Notes: generated by a model from the sequence alone, not told the origin. A DNA stretch of 64,000 bases from Solirubrobacteraceae bacterium (GCA_030447505.1 JAUJOT010000008.1:33400-97399); one strand, 5' to 3'; numbered from the stretch's first letter, positions 29,695 to 38,776 are shown. Translations and numbers: made by a program.

Positions 29695-30522
29695 CTACAT
29701 CTCCATCCCGCCGTTGACCGCCCACACCTGGCCGGTCACGTACGAGGAGGCGTCGTCGCAGAGGAAGGCGACGACACGCGCGACGTCCTCCGGGCGGCCC
29801 AGTCGCTTGAACGGGATCTGCTGCTTGATGCGGTCGAGCACGCGCTCGGGCACGGCGGCGAGCATCTCGGTCGCGATGAAGCCGGGCGCGACCGCATTGA
29901 CGGTCAGCCCCGGCCCACCGTCGTCCAGCCTGCCCGCCTTGCCGAGCGCGTGCGCGGCCTCGCGGGCGATCGTCATCGTCAGTCCGAACAGCCCGGACTT
30001 CGCGGCGGCATAGTTGGCCTGGCCGATGTTGCCGATCTGGCCGATGATCGAGGAGATGTTCACGATCCTCCCGCTGCCGCGGTCGATCATGTGCTCCAGC
30101 GCCGGCTTGGAGAGGTAGAACGTCCCGGAGAGGTTGACGCTGAGGACCTCGTTCCAGTCATCGCTGCCCATCCGCAGGACCGGCTTGTCGACGGTGATGC
30201 CTGCGTTGTTGACGAGGATGTCGAGACGCCCGTGGCGGTCCAACGCCTCGGCGATCACGCGCTCGCAGTCGTAGGCGGAGCCGACGTGCCCTTGGTGGAC
30301 GCTGCAGACGGACCCACCGGCCTCGAGCTCGGCGGCGAGCTCCAACGCTCGCTCGCGGTCGCGGCGATAGCCGGCCGCGATCGTCGCCCCATCGGCGGCC
30401 AGTCGGCGGCTGATCGCGGCGCCGATGCCGCGCGCTCCACCCGTGACGAGTGCGACCTTTCCGGCCAGGGGACGAGCCGGCGAGCTCGCGCGCACATCAA
30501 GCCCCGGGGCGTGAACCGTCAT
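29695..30522 (-). CDS. phaB: Acetoacetyl-CoA/3-ketoacyl reductase (PhaB/FabG-type SDR)
   Basis: A 275-residue SDR with ALVTGGARGIGAAISRRL, LVNNAGITVDKPV, the catalytic Ser in VNISSIIGQIGNIGQ and YAAAKSGLFG. The C-terminus reads SYVTGQVWAVNGGMEM, characteristic of PhaB/FabG. It should reduce acetoacetyl-CoA to 3-hydroxybutyryl-CoA with NADPH. The ATG overlaps the PHA synthase stop (ATGA). The gene name rests on context; FabG activity is the alternative. Confidence 0.8.
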   Translation of the reverse strand: MTVHAPGLDVRASSPARPLAGKVALVTGGARGIGAAISRRLAADGATIAAGYRRDRERALELAAELEAGGSVCSVHQGHVGSAYDCERVIAEALDRHGRLDILVNNAGITVDKPVLRMGSDDWNEVLSVNLSGTFYLSKPALEHMIDRGSGRIVNISSIIGQIGNIGQANYAAAKSGLFGLTMTIAREAAHALGKAGRLDDGGPGLTVNAVAPGFIATEMLAAVPERVLDRIKQQIPFKRLGRPEDVARVVAFLCDDASSYVTGQVWAVNGGMEM

Positions 30523-31568
30523 GTTTTCTCCTTCGCGTCGGATCGGGCTCCAAGCCAGTCGGCGATCTGCGGCCAGATCTCGTCTCGCGCCTTGCCGCCG
30601 GCCATCAGACCGATGTGTCCACCGGGTCTGTCGAGGTGGGTGAGGTCGCGCGAGGACACGCGGTCGAGCAGCGGCATCGTCCCGGCGCGAGGCGCGATGT
30701 GATCATCGCCGGCCGTGACGACGAGCAGGCTCTGGTCGATGCGCGCGAGGTCGACGCGCTCGCCTCGCAGCTCGATGCGCCCGGCGAGGAGCTCGTTGCG
30801 CTGGTACATCCACGTCACCCACTCACGGAAGGCGCGCGCCGGGAACGGCGGGTTGTCGGCGACCCACTTGGCCATCGACTGGTAGGCGTCGCGGCGTGAC
30901 GTGCCGGCCTGCACGTCTTCCCACAGCTTCCGGTACGTCGTCCAGAAGTTCGTGACCGGCTTCATCAGCTTGTTGGCCAGGTCGATCCCGGCGCCCGGCA
31001 TCGCGGGCAGCGTCTCGGTGAGCGCGTCGACGTCGAACGAGTCGCGGCGGACCCAGTGCGCGTACAGCGACCCGTCGGTGTCGACCGGCGTCGTCAGGAG
31101 CGCGAGGTTGCGCACGCGCCGGTCCTCGCACAGGGCGGCGTGCATCGCGCAGAGCACGCCGCCGATGCACCATCCCAGCAACGTCAGATCCTGCTGGCCG
31201 GCGGCGCGCAGCGCCTCGCGGATTCCCCACGGCAGCCAGTCGCAGACGTAGTCGTCCAGCCCGACGTCGGCGTCCTCGTCGCCGGGGCGACCCCAGTCCA
31301 GCAGGAAGACGTCGAAGCCCTCCTCGAGCAAAAACTCGACGAACGAGCTGCCCGCGCGCAGGTCGAAGATCTCGGGCCGGTTGATGAGCGCGAAGACCAG
31401 GAGCACCGGGACCGGGTGGCGCCGACGGTCGCTGCGGTAGCGGTACAGCGTCGTGCAGCGATGCGTCCACACCACGTCCTTCGGGGTTGCTCCGATCCGC
31501 GCCTCGTCCTGCGTCAGCAGGACGTTCGCGAACTCGACCGCGGCGGCGAAAGGCGCGCGCGTCGTCAC
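30519..31568 (-). CDS. phaC: Poly(3-hydroxyalkanoate) synthase (class III/IV-like PhaC)
   Basis: A 349-residue alpha/beta-fold synthase that polymerises 3-hydroxyacyl-CoA. The lipase-like box GWCIGG carries the catalytic Cys (about residue 134), TAGDDHIAP the Asp and RPGGHIGLMAG the His. WGRPGDEDADVGLDDYV is typical of PhaC. The length matches the short class III/IV enzymes, which need a second subunit (PhaE or PhaR). GTG 31568 overlaps the upstream stop (GTGA); GTG 31592 would add eight residues. Confidence 0.92.
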   Translation of the reverse strand: MTTRAPFAAAVEFANVLLTQDEARIGATPKDVVWTHRCTTLYRYRSDRRRHPVPVLLVFALINRPEIFDLRAGSSFVEFLLEEGFDVFLLDWGRPGDEDADVGLDDYVCDWLPWGIREALRAAGQQDLTLLGWCIGGVLCAMHAALCEDRRVRNLALLTTPVDTDGSLYAHWVRRDSFDVDALTETLPAMPGAGIDLANKLMKPVTNFWTTYRKLWEDVQAGTSRRDAYQSMAKWVADNPPFPARAFREWVTWMYQRNELLAGRIELRGERVDLARIDQSLLVVTAGDDHIAPRAGTMPLLDRVSSRDLTHLDRPGGHIGLMAGGKARDEIWPQIADWLGARSDAKEKT

Positions 31569-32095
31569 TTCGATCCGCCTGCGCAGCGGCACGCGAACAC
31601 GAGCGTCAGCCAGGCGCTCGCAAGGACCAGCGCCAGCGCGCCGGCAGCCAACGCGACAACGTCCTCCAAGCCAGCGACCGAGGGTGGATGCAGCGCGACC
31701 AGCACCGCACCAACGGACAGCGCCGTCACCGCCGCCCCGCCGCGCGCCGCGCGCCGTGTCGCGAGTGTGTCGCCGGCTGGCGGCTGCGGCTCCGCTGCCG
31801 GCTGCGGCTCGTGCGGCTGCTGGAGCGTCTCAACCTCCTGCAGCACCCGCTCGAGCTTGTCCTCCGCGCGGCCGACCTGCCGCCCGAGCCGCGCAAGGTC
31901 CTGCCGCCCGCCCAAGCGCAAGTTGCGCACGACGAGGTCCAGCGCGGCCGACGCGATGCGATGCAGCGCGAAGACGTTCTCCGCCACGCGAGCCAACAGC
32001 TCCGCGAACGCCTCGCTGGCCACGACGCGCTCGATCGAGCGGCCAAGATGCGCTTCAGCCTCGTGGCCGACGCGCTGGCTGCCCTCGTCGGGCAT
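31565..32095 (-). CDS. Coiled-coil membrane protein, candidate PHA synthase partner
   Basis: A 176-residue protein. The first 100 residues are helical with heptad-like regions (AFAELLARVAENVFALHRIASAALDLV, LGRQVGRAEDKLERVLQEVETL), then a Pro-rich linker and two hydrophobic segments at the C-terminus (GGAAVTALSVGAVLVALHPP; LAAGALALVLASAWLTLVF). It sits directly upstream of and overlaps phaC, the usual place of phaE/phaR, so a synthase subunit or granule anchor is plausible. I see no definite PhaE motif. Confidence 0.6.
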   Translation of the reverse strand: MPDEGSQRVGHEAEAHLGRSIERVVASEAFAELLARVAENVFALHRIASAALDLVVRNLRLGGRQDLARLGRQVGRAEDKLERVLQEVETLQQPHEPQPAAEPQPPAGDTLATRRAARGGAAVTALSVGAVLVALHPPSVAGLEDVVALAAGALALVLASAWLTLVFACRCAGGSK

Positions 32096-32129
32096 TTCGC
32101 TCAGTCCGCGCTCCGCCCGAACCCGACCA

Positions 32130-32405
32130 TCACTTCAGGAACTGGCGCGCCGCCGACGTGTACGTCTCGGCCATCTCCCGCATGAAGTTCGCCTGCGCTG
32201 AAGCGATCTGGGAGAACCACTGCATCTGACTCGCCTCGCCGGCCGATTGCTGCATGTCGGCGATGCTCTTCAGCGTCTTCTCGTACAGATCCAGCGACGC
32301 CAGCCCCACCTTACGGCCGTTGTCGAGGATCTGCTCGTTCAGCTCGCCGATCCGTTGCGTCGCCGCCTCGGCGTCCGCGTCGTCCTTCGAGAATGGATTC
32401 TCCAT
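32130..32405 (-). CDS. Phasin-like granule protein
   Basis: A 91-residue, all-helical amphipathic protein. GRKVGLASLDLYEKTLKSIADMQ followed by QMQWFSQIASAQANFMREM resembles phasins that coat PHA granules. It is first in the PHA operon, 34 bases before the membrane coiled-coil gene. The phasin call is a pattern-and-context inference. Confidence 0.65.
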   Translation of the reverse strand: MENPFSKDDADAEAATQRIGELNEQILDNGRKVGLASLDLYEKTLKSIADMQQSAGEASQMQWFSQIASAQANFMREMAETYTSAARQFLK

Positions 32406-32478
32406 CGCTGCCCCCTGCGGTCGCCTCTGGACAGCGCTGAAGTACCCGCCCTGGGACAGAAGCTGAAGCGACCTTTCC

Positions 32479-32493
32479 TAACGTGACACGTAA
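32479..32493. promoter_or_regulatory. Candidate LysR-type operator
   Basis: TAACGT-GAC-ACGTAA, an imperfect dyad with five of six matching positions per arm, lies in the 152-base divergent spacer between the PHA operon (starting 32405, minus) and the LysR gene (32558, plus). LysR-type sites commonly occupy such spacers. The assignment is positional inference. Confidence 0.35.
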
Positions 32494-32557
32494 GTACAGC
32501 TAACTGGGAAGTGAGCGCTGGGAGCTCAGGCCGGGACAGCACGAGTAGGTTCTCACG

Positions 32558-33547
32558 ATGCCGGACGTCAAGCAGATGCGGATGCTGCGCGAGGTCGCAC
32601 GCCTCGGGAGCTTCGCAGCCGCGGCCAGGGAGCTTTCGTTCACGCCTTCTGCCGTCTGGCAGCAGATGGCGGCGCTCGAGCGAGAGGTCGGGACGCAGCT
32701 GTTCGACCGCGGCCCCCGCGGCGCGCGACTCACGCATTCTGGCGGCGTTCTGCTCGCCCACGCCGAAGTCGCGCTCGACCGGCTCGAGCGCGCGGCAGTG
32801 GAGCTCGCCGCGATCGCCCGCGGCGAAGGTGGACAGCTGCTCTTCGGTTCGTTTCCGACCGCCACCGAGTCGTTCGTGGCGCGCGCGGTGGGCGCGTTCC
32901 GCTGCCGCTATCCCGGAGTCGACCTGCGCTTCCGCGACGCGGAGCCCTACGAGCAGATCGTCCGGCTGGAGCGGCTTCAGCTCGACTGCGCCGTCATGTT
33001 CGACCTCGACTCGTGGCCGGTAGGGCGCAGCTACGAGGGCCAGCTCATGTCCGACGGCGACGACGTCGTCTACGAGGAGCTGTTCGACGACCCGTACCTG
33101 ATCGCCGTCCCGGTCGGCCACCGGCTCGCCGGCCACGACATCGTCGCGCTGGGCGAGCTTGCCGACGAGGTCATCCTGGGCAGCCCGCACGACTGCGCGC
33201 CGTGGGGCGTCGACCTGGCGCGGCTGTGCCAGCGCCAAGGCTTCGAGCCCCGCTTCGAGCCCCGCTACCACGCGCACGACTTCCAGTCCGTTCAGGCGCT
33301 GGTCGCCACTGGGCAGGGACTCTCGCTGCTGCCGTGGCTCTCGCTCGGATCCGTCCGCTCCGACATCATGATCCGACCGCTCGAGCCGACCCCGGCGCGC
33401 CACGTCAAGCTCGGATTCCCCCCGGCCTCGTACCGGTCCGCCGCCTGCGACGCGCTCGTCGGCATCCTTCGCGAGGTCGTCGATCGACTGAAGGACCGCG
33501 CGCGGGACGGCTTTCCGGCGAGCGACGACGCGGGCGGATGGCAGTAG
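32558..33547 (+). CDS. LysR-family transcriptional regulator
   Basis: A 329-residue regulator. The winged HTH is at residues about 5-60 (MRMLREVARLGSFAAAARELSFTPSAVWQQMAALE in pieces) with FDRGPRGARLTHSG after it. The substrate-binding domain follows (LLFGSFPTATESFVARAV, VALVATGQGLSLLPWLSL-like stretch). It is transcribed divergently from the PHA operon, its most likely target. A short exact repeat (CTTCGAGCCCCG, about 33240) sits in the coding sequence and encodes FEPRFEPR. Confidence 0.92.
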   Translation: MPDVKQMRMLREVARLGSFAAAARELSFTPSAVWQQMAALEREVGTQLFDRGPRGARLTHSGGVLLAHAEVALDRLERAAVELAAIARGEGGQLLFGSFPTATESFVARAVGAFRCRYPGVDLRFRDAEPYEQIVRLERLQLDCAVMFDLDSWPVGRSYEGQLMSDGDDVVYEELFDDPYLIAVPVGHRLAGHDIVALGELADEVILGSPHDCAPWGVDLARLCQRQGFEPRFEPRYHAHDFQSVQALVATGQGLSLLPWLSLGSVRSDIMIRPLEPTPARHVKLGFPPASYRSAACDALVGILREVVDRLKDRARDGFPASDDAGGWQ

Positions 33548-33603
33548 CCGGCCCCTCCCTCTCGAGAGGTACGTCGAGATGCCGCTCACCCGCGCCCCGG
33601 CGG

Positions 33604-34707
33604 TCAGGCGCGAAAGCGCAGCAGCGCTGTGTACAGGGTCAGGCCGGGGCCAAAGGCAATCAGGACGACGGGGTCGCCGTCGCTGAGGTCGCGCTCGGTG
33701 TTGATCCGATCGAGCACCAGCAGAACCGTTCCCGACGAGCAGTTACCGTGTTGGGCGAGTACGGCCCGCGACTCGCGAAGATCGTCGTCGCGCAGCGTCA
33801 GTCGCTCCTGGACGACGTCGATGATCGCCGGTCCGCCGGGGTGGACGGCCCACCCGCGCACATCTGGCGCAGTCAGTCCGTGCGTGCTCAGGAGCTCCTG
33901 CACCACGGGCTCGACGTGGCGTTCGAGGACTCGCGGCACGTCCGGCGACAGTCCCATCCGGAACCCCATGTCGGTGACGTCCCAGCTCATCAGCGGCGCC
34001 TCGGCGATGTCGGTACGGGCGCTGATGCCGACGAGTTCGAACCCTCGCGACTCGGGAACCACAGCGGCGGCGACGGCGGCATCCGAGAACAGCGCGTGCG
34101 CGATCACCTGCTCGATCTCGTCCGTCGGTCGCTGGACGTGCAGGCTGGTCAGCTCGAGGCACAGGGTCACGCCGATCTTGTCGCGCGCGGCGGCCGCGTC
34201 GGCGGTCGTCATGACCCCGGGGAGGGCGGCGTAGCAACCCATGTGTCCGACGTAGAGGCGCTCGACGGCGGCAGAGAGGCCGAGCTCGCCGGCGAGCCGG
34301 ATATCGATCCCCGGACTCCCGTAGCCGGTGCAGGAGACCACCGTGAGCAGTCCGACGTCGGCGCGATCGACCCCGGCGGCGTCCAGACAGCGTTCGACTG
34401 CCTGCAGACCGAGCGGCACGCCGCTTTCGAGGAAGCGGCGCATCCGGTGCTCCGTGCCCCGGAAGCGCAGATCCTCGTGGCGTGGGTCGGCGACGGCGTG
34501 GCGCTGCTCGACGCCGCAGCCGTGCCATATCTGCCGCGCGAGCGCGTCGTGACCGTAGTGCTCGGCGAAGAAGTCGTCCCACAGCTCGCCCTGCTTGAAC
34601 GACGGTGGAAACGCGCTGCCGAGCCCCGCGACGCTCGCCCGGATGCCGCGATCGCGGCCGCGCTCGCGCTTGGGCAGCGGCGTCAGGGCGATCTCGTTGC
34701 TGGCCAT
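33604..34707 (-). CDS. Type III polyketide synthase (chalcone synthase family)
   Basis: A 367-residue homodimeric condensing enzyme. The Cys-His-Asn triad is visible: Cys in YVGHMGCYAALPG, His in WAVHPGGPAIID and Asn in HGNCSSGTVLLVL. The C-terminal FGPGLTLYTALLRF is the family GPGxT-type signature. It would extend an acyl-CoA starter with malonyl-CoA to pyrones or resorcinols. ATG 34707 was chosen; a TTG at 34752 would add 15 residues. It converges on the LysR gene. Confidence 0.92.
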   Translation of the reverse strand: MASNEIALTPLPKRERGRDRGIRASVAGLGSAFPPSFKQGELWDDFFAEHYGHDALARQIWHGCGVEQRHAVADPRHEDLRFRGTEHRMRRFLESGVPLGLQAVERCLDAAGVDRADVGLLTVVSCTGYGSPGIDIRLAGELGLSAAVERLYVGHMGCYAALPGVMTTADAAAARDKIGVTLCLELTSLHVQRPTDEIEQVIAHALFSDAAVAAAVVPESRGFELVGISARTDIAEAPLMSWDVTDMGFRMGLSPDVPRVLERHVEPVVQELLSTHGLTAPDVRGWAVHPGGPAIIDVVQERLTLRDDDLRESRAVLAQHGNCSSGTVLLVLDRINTERDLSDGDPVVLIAFGPGLTLYTALLRFRA

Positions 34708-34890
34708 CGAGCGTGGCGTGCCCGCAATGGTCTGGGAGGCAAACCGGCACAAGCCTCATCGACCGGTAATTCGGCGCGTGCGCGCGCCGGGAGCGTCGGC
34801 TCGACGGCGGCCGGATCCGGTCGTCGCCGCTTCGCGGCGAGCCGCCTCGATCGCGGTTCTCGCGAGCTGACGCTTGGCGCGAAGACACTC

Positions 34891-34899
34891 TGGTATACA
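34891..34899 (+). promoter_or_regulatory. Candidate extended -10 promoter
   Basis: TGG-TATACA (34891-34899) matches an extended -10 element. No good -35 hexamer is present at the usual spacing. It would start a transcript about 75 bases before the small gene at 34983. The 275 bases between the PKS gene and that small gene hold nothing else I can identify. Confidence 0.35.
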
Positions 34900-34982
34900 T
34901 GCCAGCGCTGCCGGTCGTCGCGAATCGCCCGTCAAGGGGCCGATCCGTCTCGCGATCAACCGGCTGCGAGGGAGATACGACG

Positions 34983-35165
34983 GTGTCTGCTGACTGTCCA
35001 CGGAGCACGCACGAAACGGCGCCCGCCGACATCCCGAGTCAGGAACTCGAAGCGATCATTCGTCGCGCTGCTCGGATCGGCATTCCGGCGTGGCGGGTGA
35101 TCACGGCGTTGGGAGTGCCGTTCTCGCCGGCGACGTCGGGCGACGACCCACCGCCGGCGCGCTGA
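34983..35165 (+). CDS. Small protein of unknown function
   Basis: A 60-residue protein reading (M)SADCPRSTHETAPADIPSQ, then an amphipathic helix region LEAIIRRAARIGIPAWRVITALG and a polar end. GTG 34983 is preceded by GAGGGAG at good distance, and an extended -10 element lies upstream. No family is recognised. It lies between the PKS and a convergent membrane-protein gene. Confidence 0.45.
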   Translation: MSADCPRSTHETAPADIPSQELEAIIRRAARIGIPAWRVITALGVPFSPATSGDDPPPAR

Positions 35166-35210
35166 GCGGCGGCCAGCGGGCAGTCGCCGCGCGACACAGC
35201 AGGCGGGTGG

Positions 35211-35642
35211 TCAGCTGACCTGCGTCCGATCGGCGCGCAGGCTCGTGCTGGTCTCGCGTTGGCGGCAGAGCACGAACGCGGCCAGCGCAAGCACCGCGGC
35301 GAGCTCGACGAGCGCTGCGAAGCCGACCGCCGCACGCAGCGTCGGCTCGGAATAGGCGAACAGGGTGCCCGCCCGGGAGATCGCCAGCGAGACCAATGCG
35401 CCGAGCGTCAGACCGATCCCGGCCAGCGCTGCCAGCGTCGCGATCATCCCGCGCGAGCCGGCGAGCACCAGCGCGATGCCCGCCGAGCCGACGGCATTGA
35501 GCACGAACAGCGTGTTGATCGTCGGCACCGCGCGCAGCGGCCCCTCCCACTGCTGCAGGTGGATGGCGCCTTCGATCAGCAGCAGCGCGACCGCAAGCAG
35601 CCGCAGCCCGTCGCAGGTCGTCCAGGCCCGCTGGCCGCTCAC
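35211..35642 (-). CDS. Small four-helix membrane protein
   Basis: A 143-residue protein with four hydrophobic segments (LLAVALLLIEGAIHLQQW, INTLFVLNAVGSAGIALVLAG, ATLAALAGIGLTLGALVSLAI, AAVGFAALVELAAVLALAAFVL). GTG 35642 overlaps the cupredoxin stop (GTGA), so the two proteins are coupled. The topology resembles small DoxX/DUF-type membrane proteins; the function is unknown. Confidence 0.7.
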   Translation of the reverse strand: MSGQRAWTTCDGLRLLAVALLLIEGAIHLQQWEGPLRAVPTINTLFVLNAVGSAGIALVLAGSRGMIATLAALAGIGLTLGALVSLAISRAGTLFAYSEPTLRAAVGFAALVELAAVLALAAFVLCRQRETSTSLRADRTQVS

Positions 35643-36037
35643 TCGACGACGACCGTTCCCTTCATGAACGGATGAAACTCGCAGATGTACGCGTAGGTGC
35701 CCGGTTCCTCGAGCGTCACGGTCTCCATGTCGCCCTTCTCCAAGGTGCCCGTGTCGAACGCGTCGCTCGCCGTGGCGGTGTGAGGAGCAACGTCGTTGTT
35801 GACCCACGACACCCGGCTGCCCGCCCGCACCGTGACGGTGGCGGGCTCGTACTTGAAGTCGGTGATGTCGATCGTCACAGAGCCGTCCGCGGCGCTCTGC
35901 GTCCGGGGAGCGGCGGTCGATCCGCCGACGGACGCGTCGTCGGCGAGGACGACGATCAGCACCGATCCCACGGCGATGGCCACCGCCGTCAGCAGGACCG
36001 GCAGCAACAGGCGGCGATCGCTGAGGAGTTTCTGCAT
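35639..36037 (-). CDS. Membrane-anchored cupredoxin (plastocyanin-like)
   Basis: A 132-residue protein. An N-terminal hydrophobic anchor (LLLPVLLTAVAIAVGSVLIVVL) leads to a cupredoxin domain. The copper ligands are His in NDVAPHTATAS, and Cys, His and Met in YICEFHPFMKG. It probably carries electrons or holds copper outside the membrane. ATG 36037 places the anchor at the start; ATG 36085 would add 16 residues. It is divergent from the KAS III gene. Confidence 0.85.
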   Translation of the reverse strand: MQKLLSDRRLLLPVLLTAVAIAVGSVLIVVLADDASVGGSTAAPRTQSAADGSVTIDITDFKYEPATVTVRAGSRVSWVNNDVAPHTATASDAFDTGTLEKGDMETVTLEEPGTYAYICEFHPFMKGTVVVE

Positions 36038-36270
36038 GCCGATCGCTACGGCGCTGTTCGCTGCGCGGTTCACGTCGGGTTGCATCGATGCAACCGGGAA
36101 GCCGACGCTCGGGGCGCGAACCGCGGGCGTGCAGCATCGATCGAGGCGCAGCGCGTTCGCCGTTGGGCAGGCGGCGCCGAGTTTGGCGCTCCGATCCGGC
36201 GGGGTACGTCGCCCGTGTGCCGTGCCGCGCTCTGGCCAGCCGTCGTGTCGGGCCGCCCGCGGCCTCGCTC

Positions 36271-37263
36271 GTGCGCGCCGCGGGGATCATCGGCTTCGGG
36301 CGTGCGCTGCCCGCGGCAGTCGTCGAAAACGCGCCGATCGCGGCGCGCGTCGGAGTCGAGCCGGCCTGGATCACGAAGCGCACGGGCATCTTCACGCGGC
36401 GGCGCAGCGCCGAGGGGCAGGGGCTTGCAAAGCTGGCGACCGAAGCGGGCGCTCGCGCGCTGGAGGACTGCGGACTCGACGCCGCTGACGTCGACGCCGT
36501 GCTCGTCGCGACCTCGTCTGCGGATGACATCGTCCCTCAGGCGGCGCCGGTCGTCGCGGGGGCGCTGGGGGCCGACAGATCGATGGCCTGGGATGTCGGT
36601 CTCGGCTGCACCGGCTTCCTCGCCGGCCTGCAGTCGGGCGCGGCACTGGTCGAGAGCGGCCGAGCGCACACGGTGCTGCTGATCGGGGCCGACGTCATGA
36701 CCCGCTACACCGATGACGACGATCGCCAGACGGCGGCGCTGTTCGGCGACGGCGCCGGCGCGGTGGTCCTGGCGCCCGGCGGCGCGGCGAGCATCGGTCC
36801 GATCGTGCTCGGCGCCGACGCGCAGCGCGACGTGCTCTACATCGACCGCATCGAGAGCGTGGTGCGGATGCAGGGCCGGCTGGTCTACCAGCAGGCCGTC
36901 GACCACATGGAGCGGTCATGCTGCGAGCTGCTCGACCTCGCCGGCCTCGACATCGGCGACGTCACCCTGCTCATCGCCCACCAGGCCAATGGACGCATCA
37001 TCAATGCGTTGCGCGAGCGCTTGAGCCTCGAGCGAGCGCGGGTGGCCGACTACATCGCCGATCTGGGCAACACGTCGGCCGCCTCGATCCCGCTCACGCT
37101 GTCGCTCGCCGACGACGACGGGCGGCTGCCCGGATGCGGTCACGTCGTGATGACCGCGTTCGGCGCCGGCTTCTCTTGGGGCGCGGCGCTGCTGTCATAC
37201 GCAGAGCAGCCGCCTGCTCCGACGCTTGCCGGCGCTGAGCGGTCGGGTGCGGTGATCGTCTGA
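36271..37263 (+). CDS. 3-oxoacyl-ACP synthase III-like condensing enzyme
   Basis: A 330-residue FabH-like enzyme. The triad is Cys in DVGLGCTGFLAGL, His in LLIAHQANGRI and Asn in DLGNTSAASIPL. FGDGAGAVVL is the typical glycine-rich loop. GTG 36271 gives the usual FabH N-terminus (VRAAGIIGFGRALP); an earlier in-frame ATG at 36088 adds 61 Arg-rich residues without homology. It lies 100 bases before the WS/DGAT gene, so it may prime or condense acyl chains for neutral lipids. Confidence 0.88.
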   Translation: MRAAGIIGFGRALPAAVVENAPIAARVGVEPAWITKRTGIFTRRRSAEGQGLAKLATEAGARALEDCGLDAADVDAVLVATSSADDIVPQAAPVVAGALGADRSMAWDVGLGCTGFLAGLQSGAALVESGRAHTVLLIGADVMTRYTDDDDRQTAALFGDGAGAVVLAPGGAASIGPIVLGADAQRDVLYIDRIESVVRMQGRLVYQQAVDHMERSCCELLDLAGLDIGDVTLLIAHQANGRIINALRERLSLERARVADYIADLGNTSAASIPLTLSLADDDGRLPGCGHVVMTAFGAGFSWGAALLSYAEQPPAPTLAGAERSGAVIV

Positions 37264-37363
37264 CGCGGGTAACTCCGAGCCTCGGGGTGCGCGTTGATCG
37301 AAGGGCACCCCGGCTGCGTACGCTCACTGATACAGGACGGCCACGATATCGATTGGGCACATC

Positions 37364-38776
37364 ATGAGATCGAATGGATCGCAACGGGAGCGGCTGTCGG
37401 CGCTCGACGCCGCCTTCCTGTCGCTTGAAGCTTCGCACGCGCCGATGCACGTCGGCTGGGCAGCACAGTTCGCGCCGCGGCCGGACGGCTCGCGGCCGAG
37501 CTTCGAGGAGATCCGCTCGCACATACGTGGGCGCCTCGGTCGCGCGCCGCGCTACCGTCAGCGACTGGCCCACGTCCCGCTGGCGCTCGGTGATCCCGTT
37601 TGGGTGGATGACCCCGAATTCGATATCGCCGACCATGTCCTGCGCGCCGAGCACGGCGACTTCCAGCGTCTCGCGGACGAGGTCATGTCGACGCCGCTCG
37701 AGCACGATCGCGCGCTGTGGGAGCTGTGGATTGCCGAGGAGCTCGACAACGGCATGATCGGGATCATCGGCAAGGCCCATCACGCCCTCGTCGACGGCCT
37801 CGCCGCCGTCGAGCTGATGGCGCTGCTGCTCGACGCAACGCCGGAGCCGGAGTCCGGCGACGGGGAGCAGTGGGTCCCGCAGCCCGCGCCCGGTGCGCTC
37901 GAGATCGCCGCCGAGGCCGTCCGCGAGCAGGCCGAGCAGGCGCTCGACGTCGTCAAGCTGCCGCTCGGCTACGCGCTCGAGCCGATGCGGCTGCTCGACC
38001 TTCCGGGCCAGGCACGCCGCGCGGCGATGGCGCTGCTGCACACGACAACGCCGCCGGCGCCGCCGAGCCGCCTGAACGGGCCGATGTCGGCGGAGCGCCA
38101 CCTCGCCTGCGAGGCGCGCTCGCTGGAGGACATCAAGGAGATCAAGCGCAGCTTCGGTACGACCGTCAACGACGTGCTGCTCGCGGCGACCGCCGGCGCA
38201 CTGCGCAGCCTCGCACAGCAGCGCGACGAGCCGCTGCGCGAGATCAAGGCGATGGTGCCGGTCAGCGTGCAGGCGCCGAGCGAGCGCTGGGGCAACCGGC
38301 TCGCGTTCCTCTTCGTCAAGCTGCCGACCGCGGAGGCCGATCCGGTCTGGCGGCTGCGCGACGTCCACGTCGCGATGCGCGAGCGCAAGCGCGAGCGCGA
38401 GCCCGAGACCGTCGACGCGCTCTTCAGCGCCGTCTCGTATGCGCCACTGCCGGTGCGCCGGCTGGCGTCGAGGATCCTCGCGAGCCCGCGGCTGTCGAAC
38501 CTCACGGTGTCGAACATCCCCGGTCCGACCGTGCCGCTGTACCTGATGGGTTGCGAGGCCTGCCGCGCCTATCCCGTCGTGCCGCTCACGAACGGGCACG
38601 GCATGTCGATCGGGATGACGACGGTGCAGGACCAGGCGTGCTTCGGCGTCTACGCGCAGGCCGACCTCGCCGAGGACGCCGACCTGGTCGCGCGCGCGAT
38701 CCAGGAGGAGATAGACGAGCTGCTCTCGCGCGCGGAGCTGCCGCGCGACGCGGCGCGGCAACCGGTCGGGGCCTGA
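37364..38776 (+). CDS. Wax ester synthase/diacylglycerol acyltransferase (WS/DGAT)
   Basis: A 470-residue acyltransferase. The active-site motif HHALVDGLA (HHxxxDG) is near residue 140. The start ERLSALDAAFLSLE, the VNDVLLAATAGALR segment and the C-terminal SNLTVSNIPGPTVPLYLMG with GMSIGMTTVQD are all family features. It uses acyl-CoA to esterify diacylglycerol or fatty alcohol. The stop overlaps the next start (TGATG). Confidence 0.95.
   Translation: MRSNGSQRERLSALDAAFLSLEASHAPMHVGWAAQFAPRPDGSRPSFEEIRSHIRGRLGRAPRYRQRLAHVPLALGDPVWVDDPEFDIADHVLRAEHGDFQRLADEVMSTPLEHDRALWELWIAEELDNGMIGIIGKAHHALVDGLAAVELMALLLDATPEPESGDGEQWVPQPAPGALEIAAEAVREQAEQALDVVKLPLGYALEPMRLLDLPGQARRAAMALLHTTTPPAPPSRLNGPMSAERHLACEARSLEDIKEIKRSFGTTVNDVLLAATAGALRSLAQQRDEPLREIKAMVPVSVQAPSERWGNRLAFLFVKLPTAEADPVWRLRDVHVAMRERKREREPETVDALFSAVSYAPLPVRRLASRILASPRLSNLTVSNIPGPTVPLYLMGCEACRAYPVVPLTNGHGMSIGMTTVQDQACFGVYAQADLAEDADLVARAIQEEIDELLSRAELPRDAARQPVGA

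Noticed and set aside
33558..33569. CCTCTCGAGAGG palindrome between lysR and the PKS gene as a terminator
   Set aside because: 12 bp with no loop and no T-run; too weak to call, although it lies between convergent genes.
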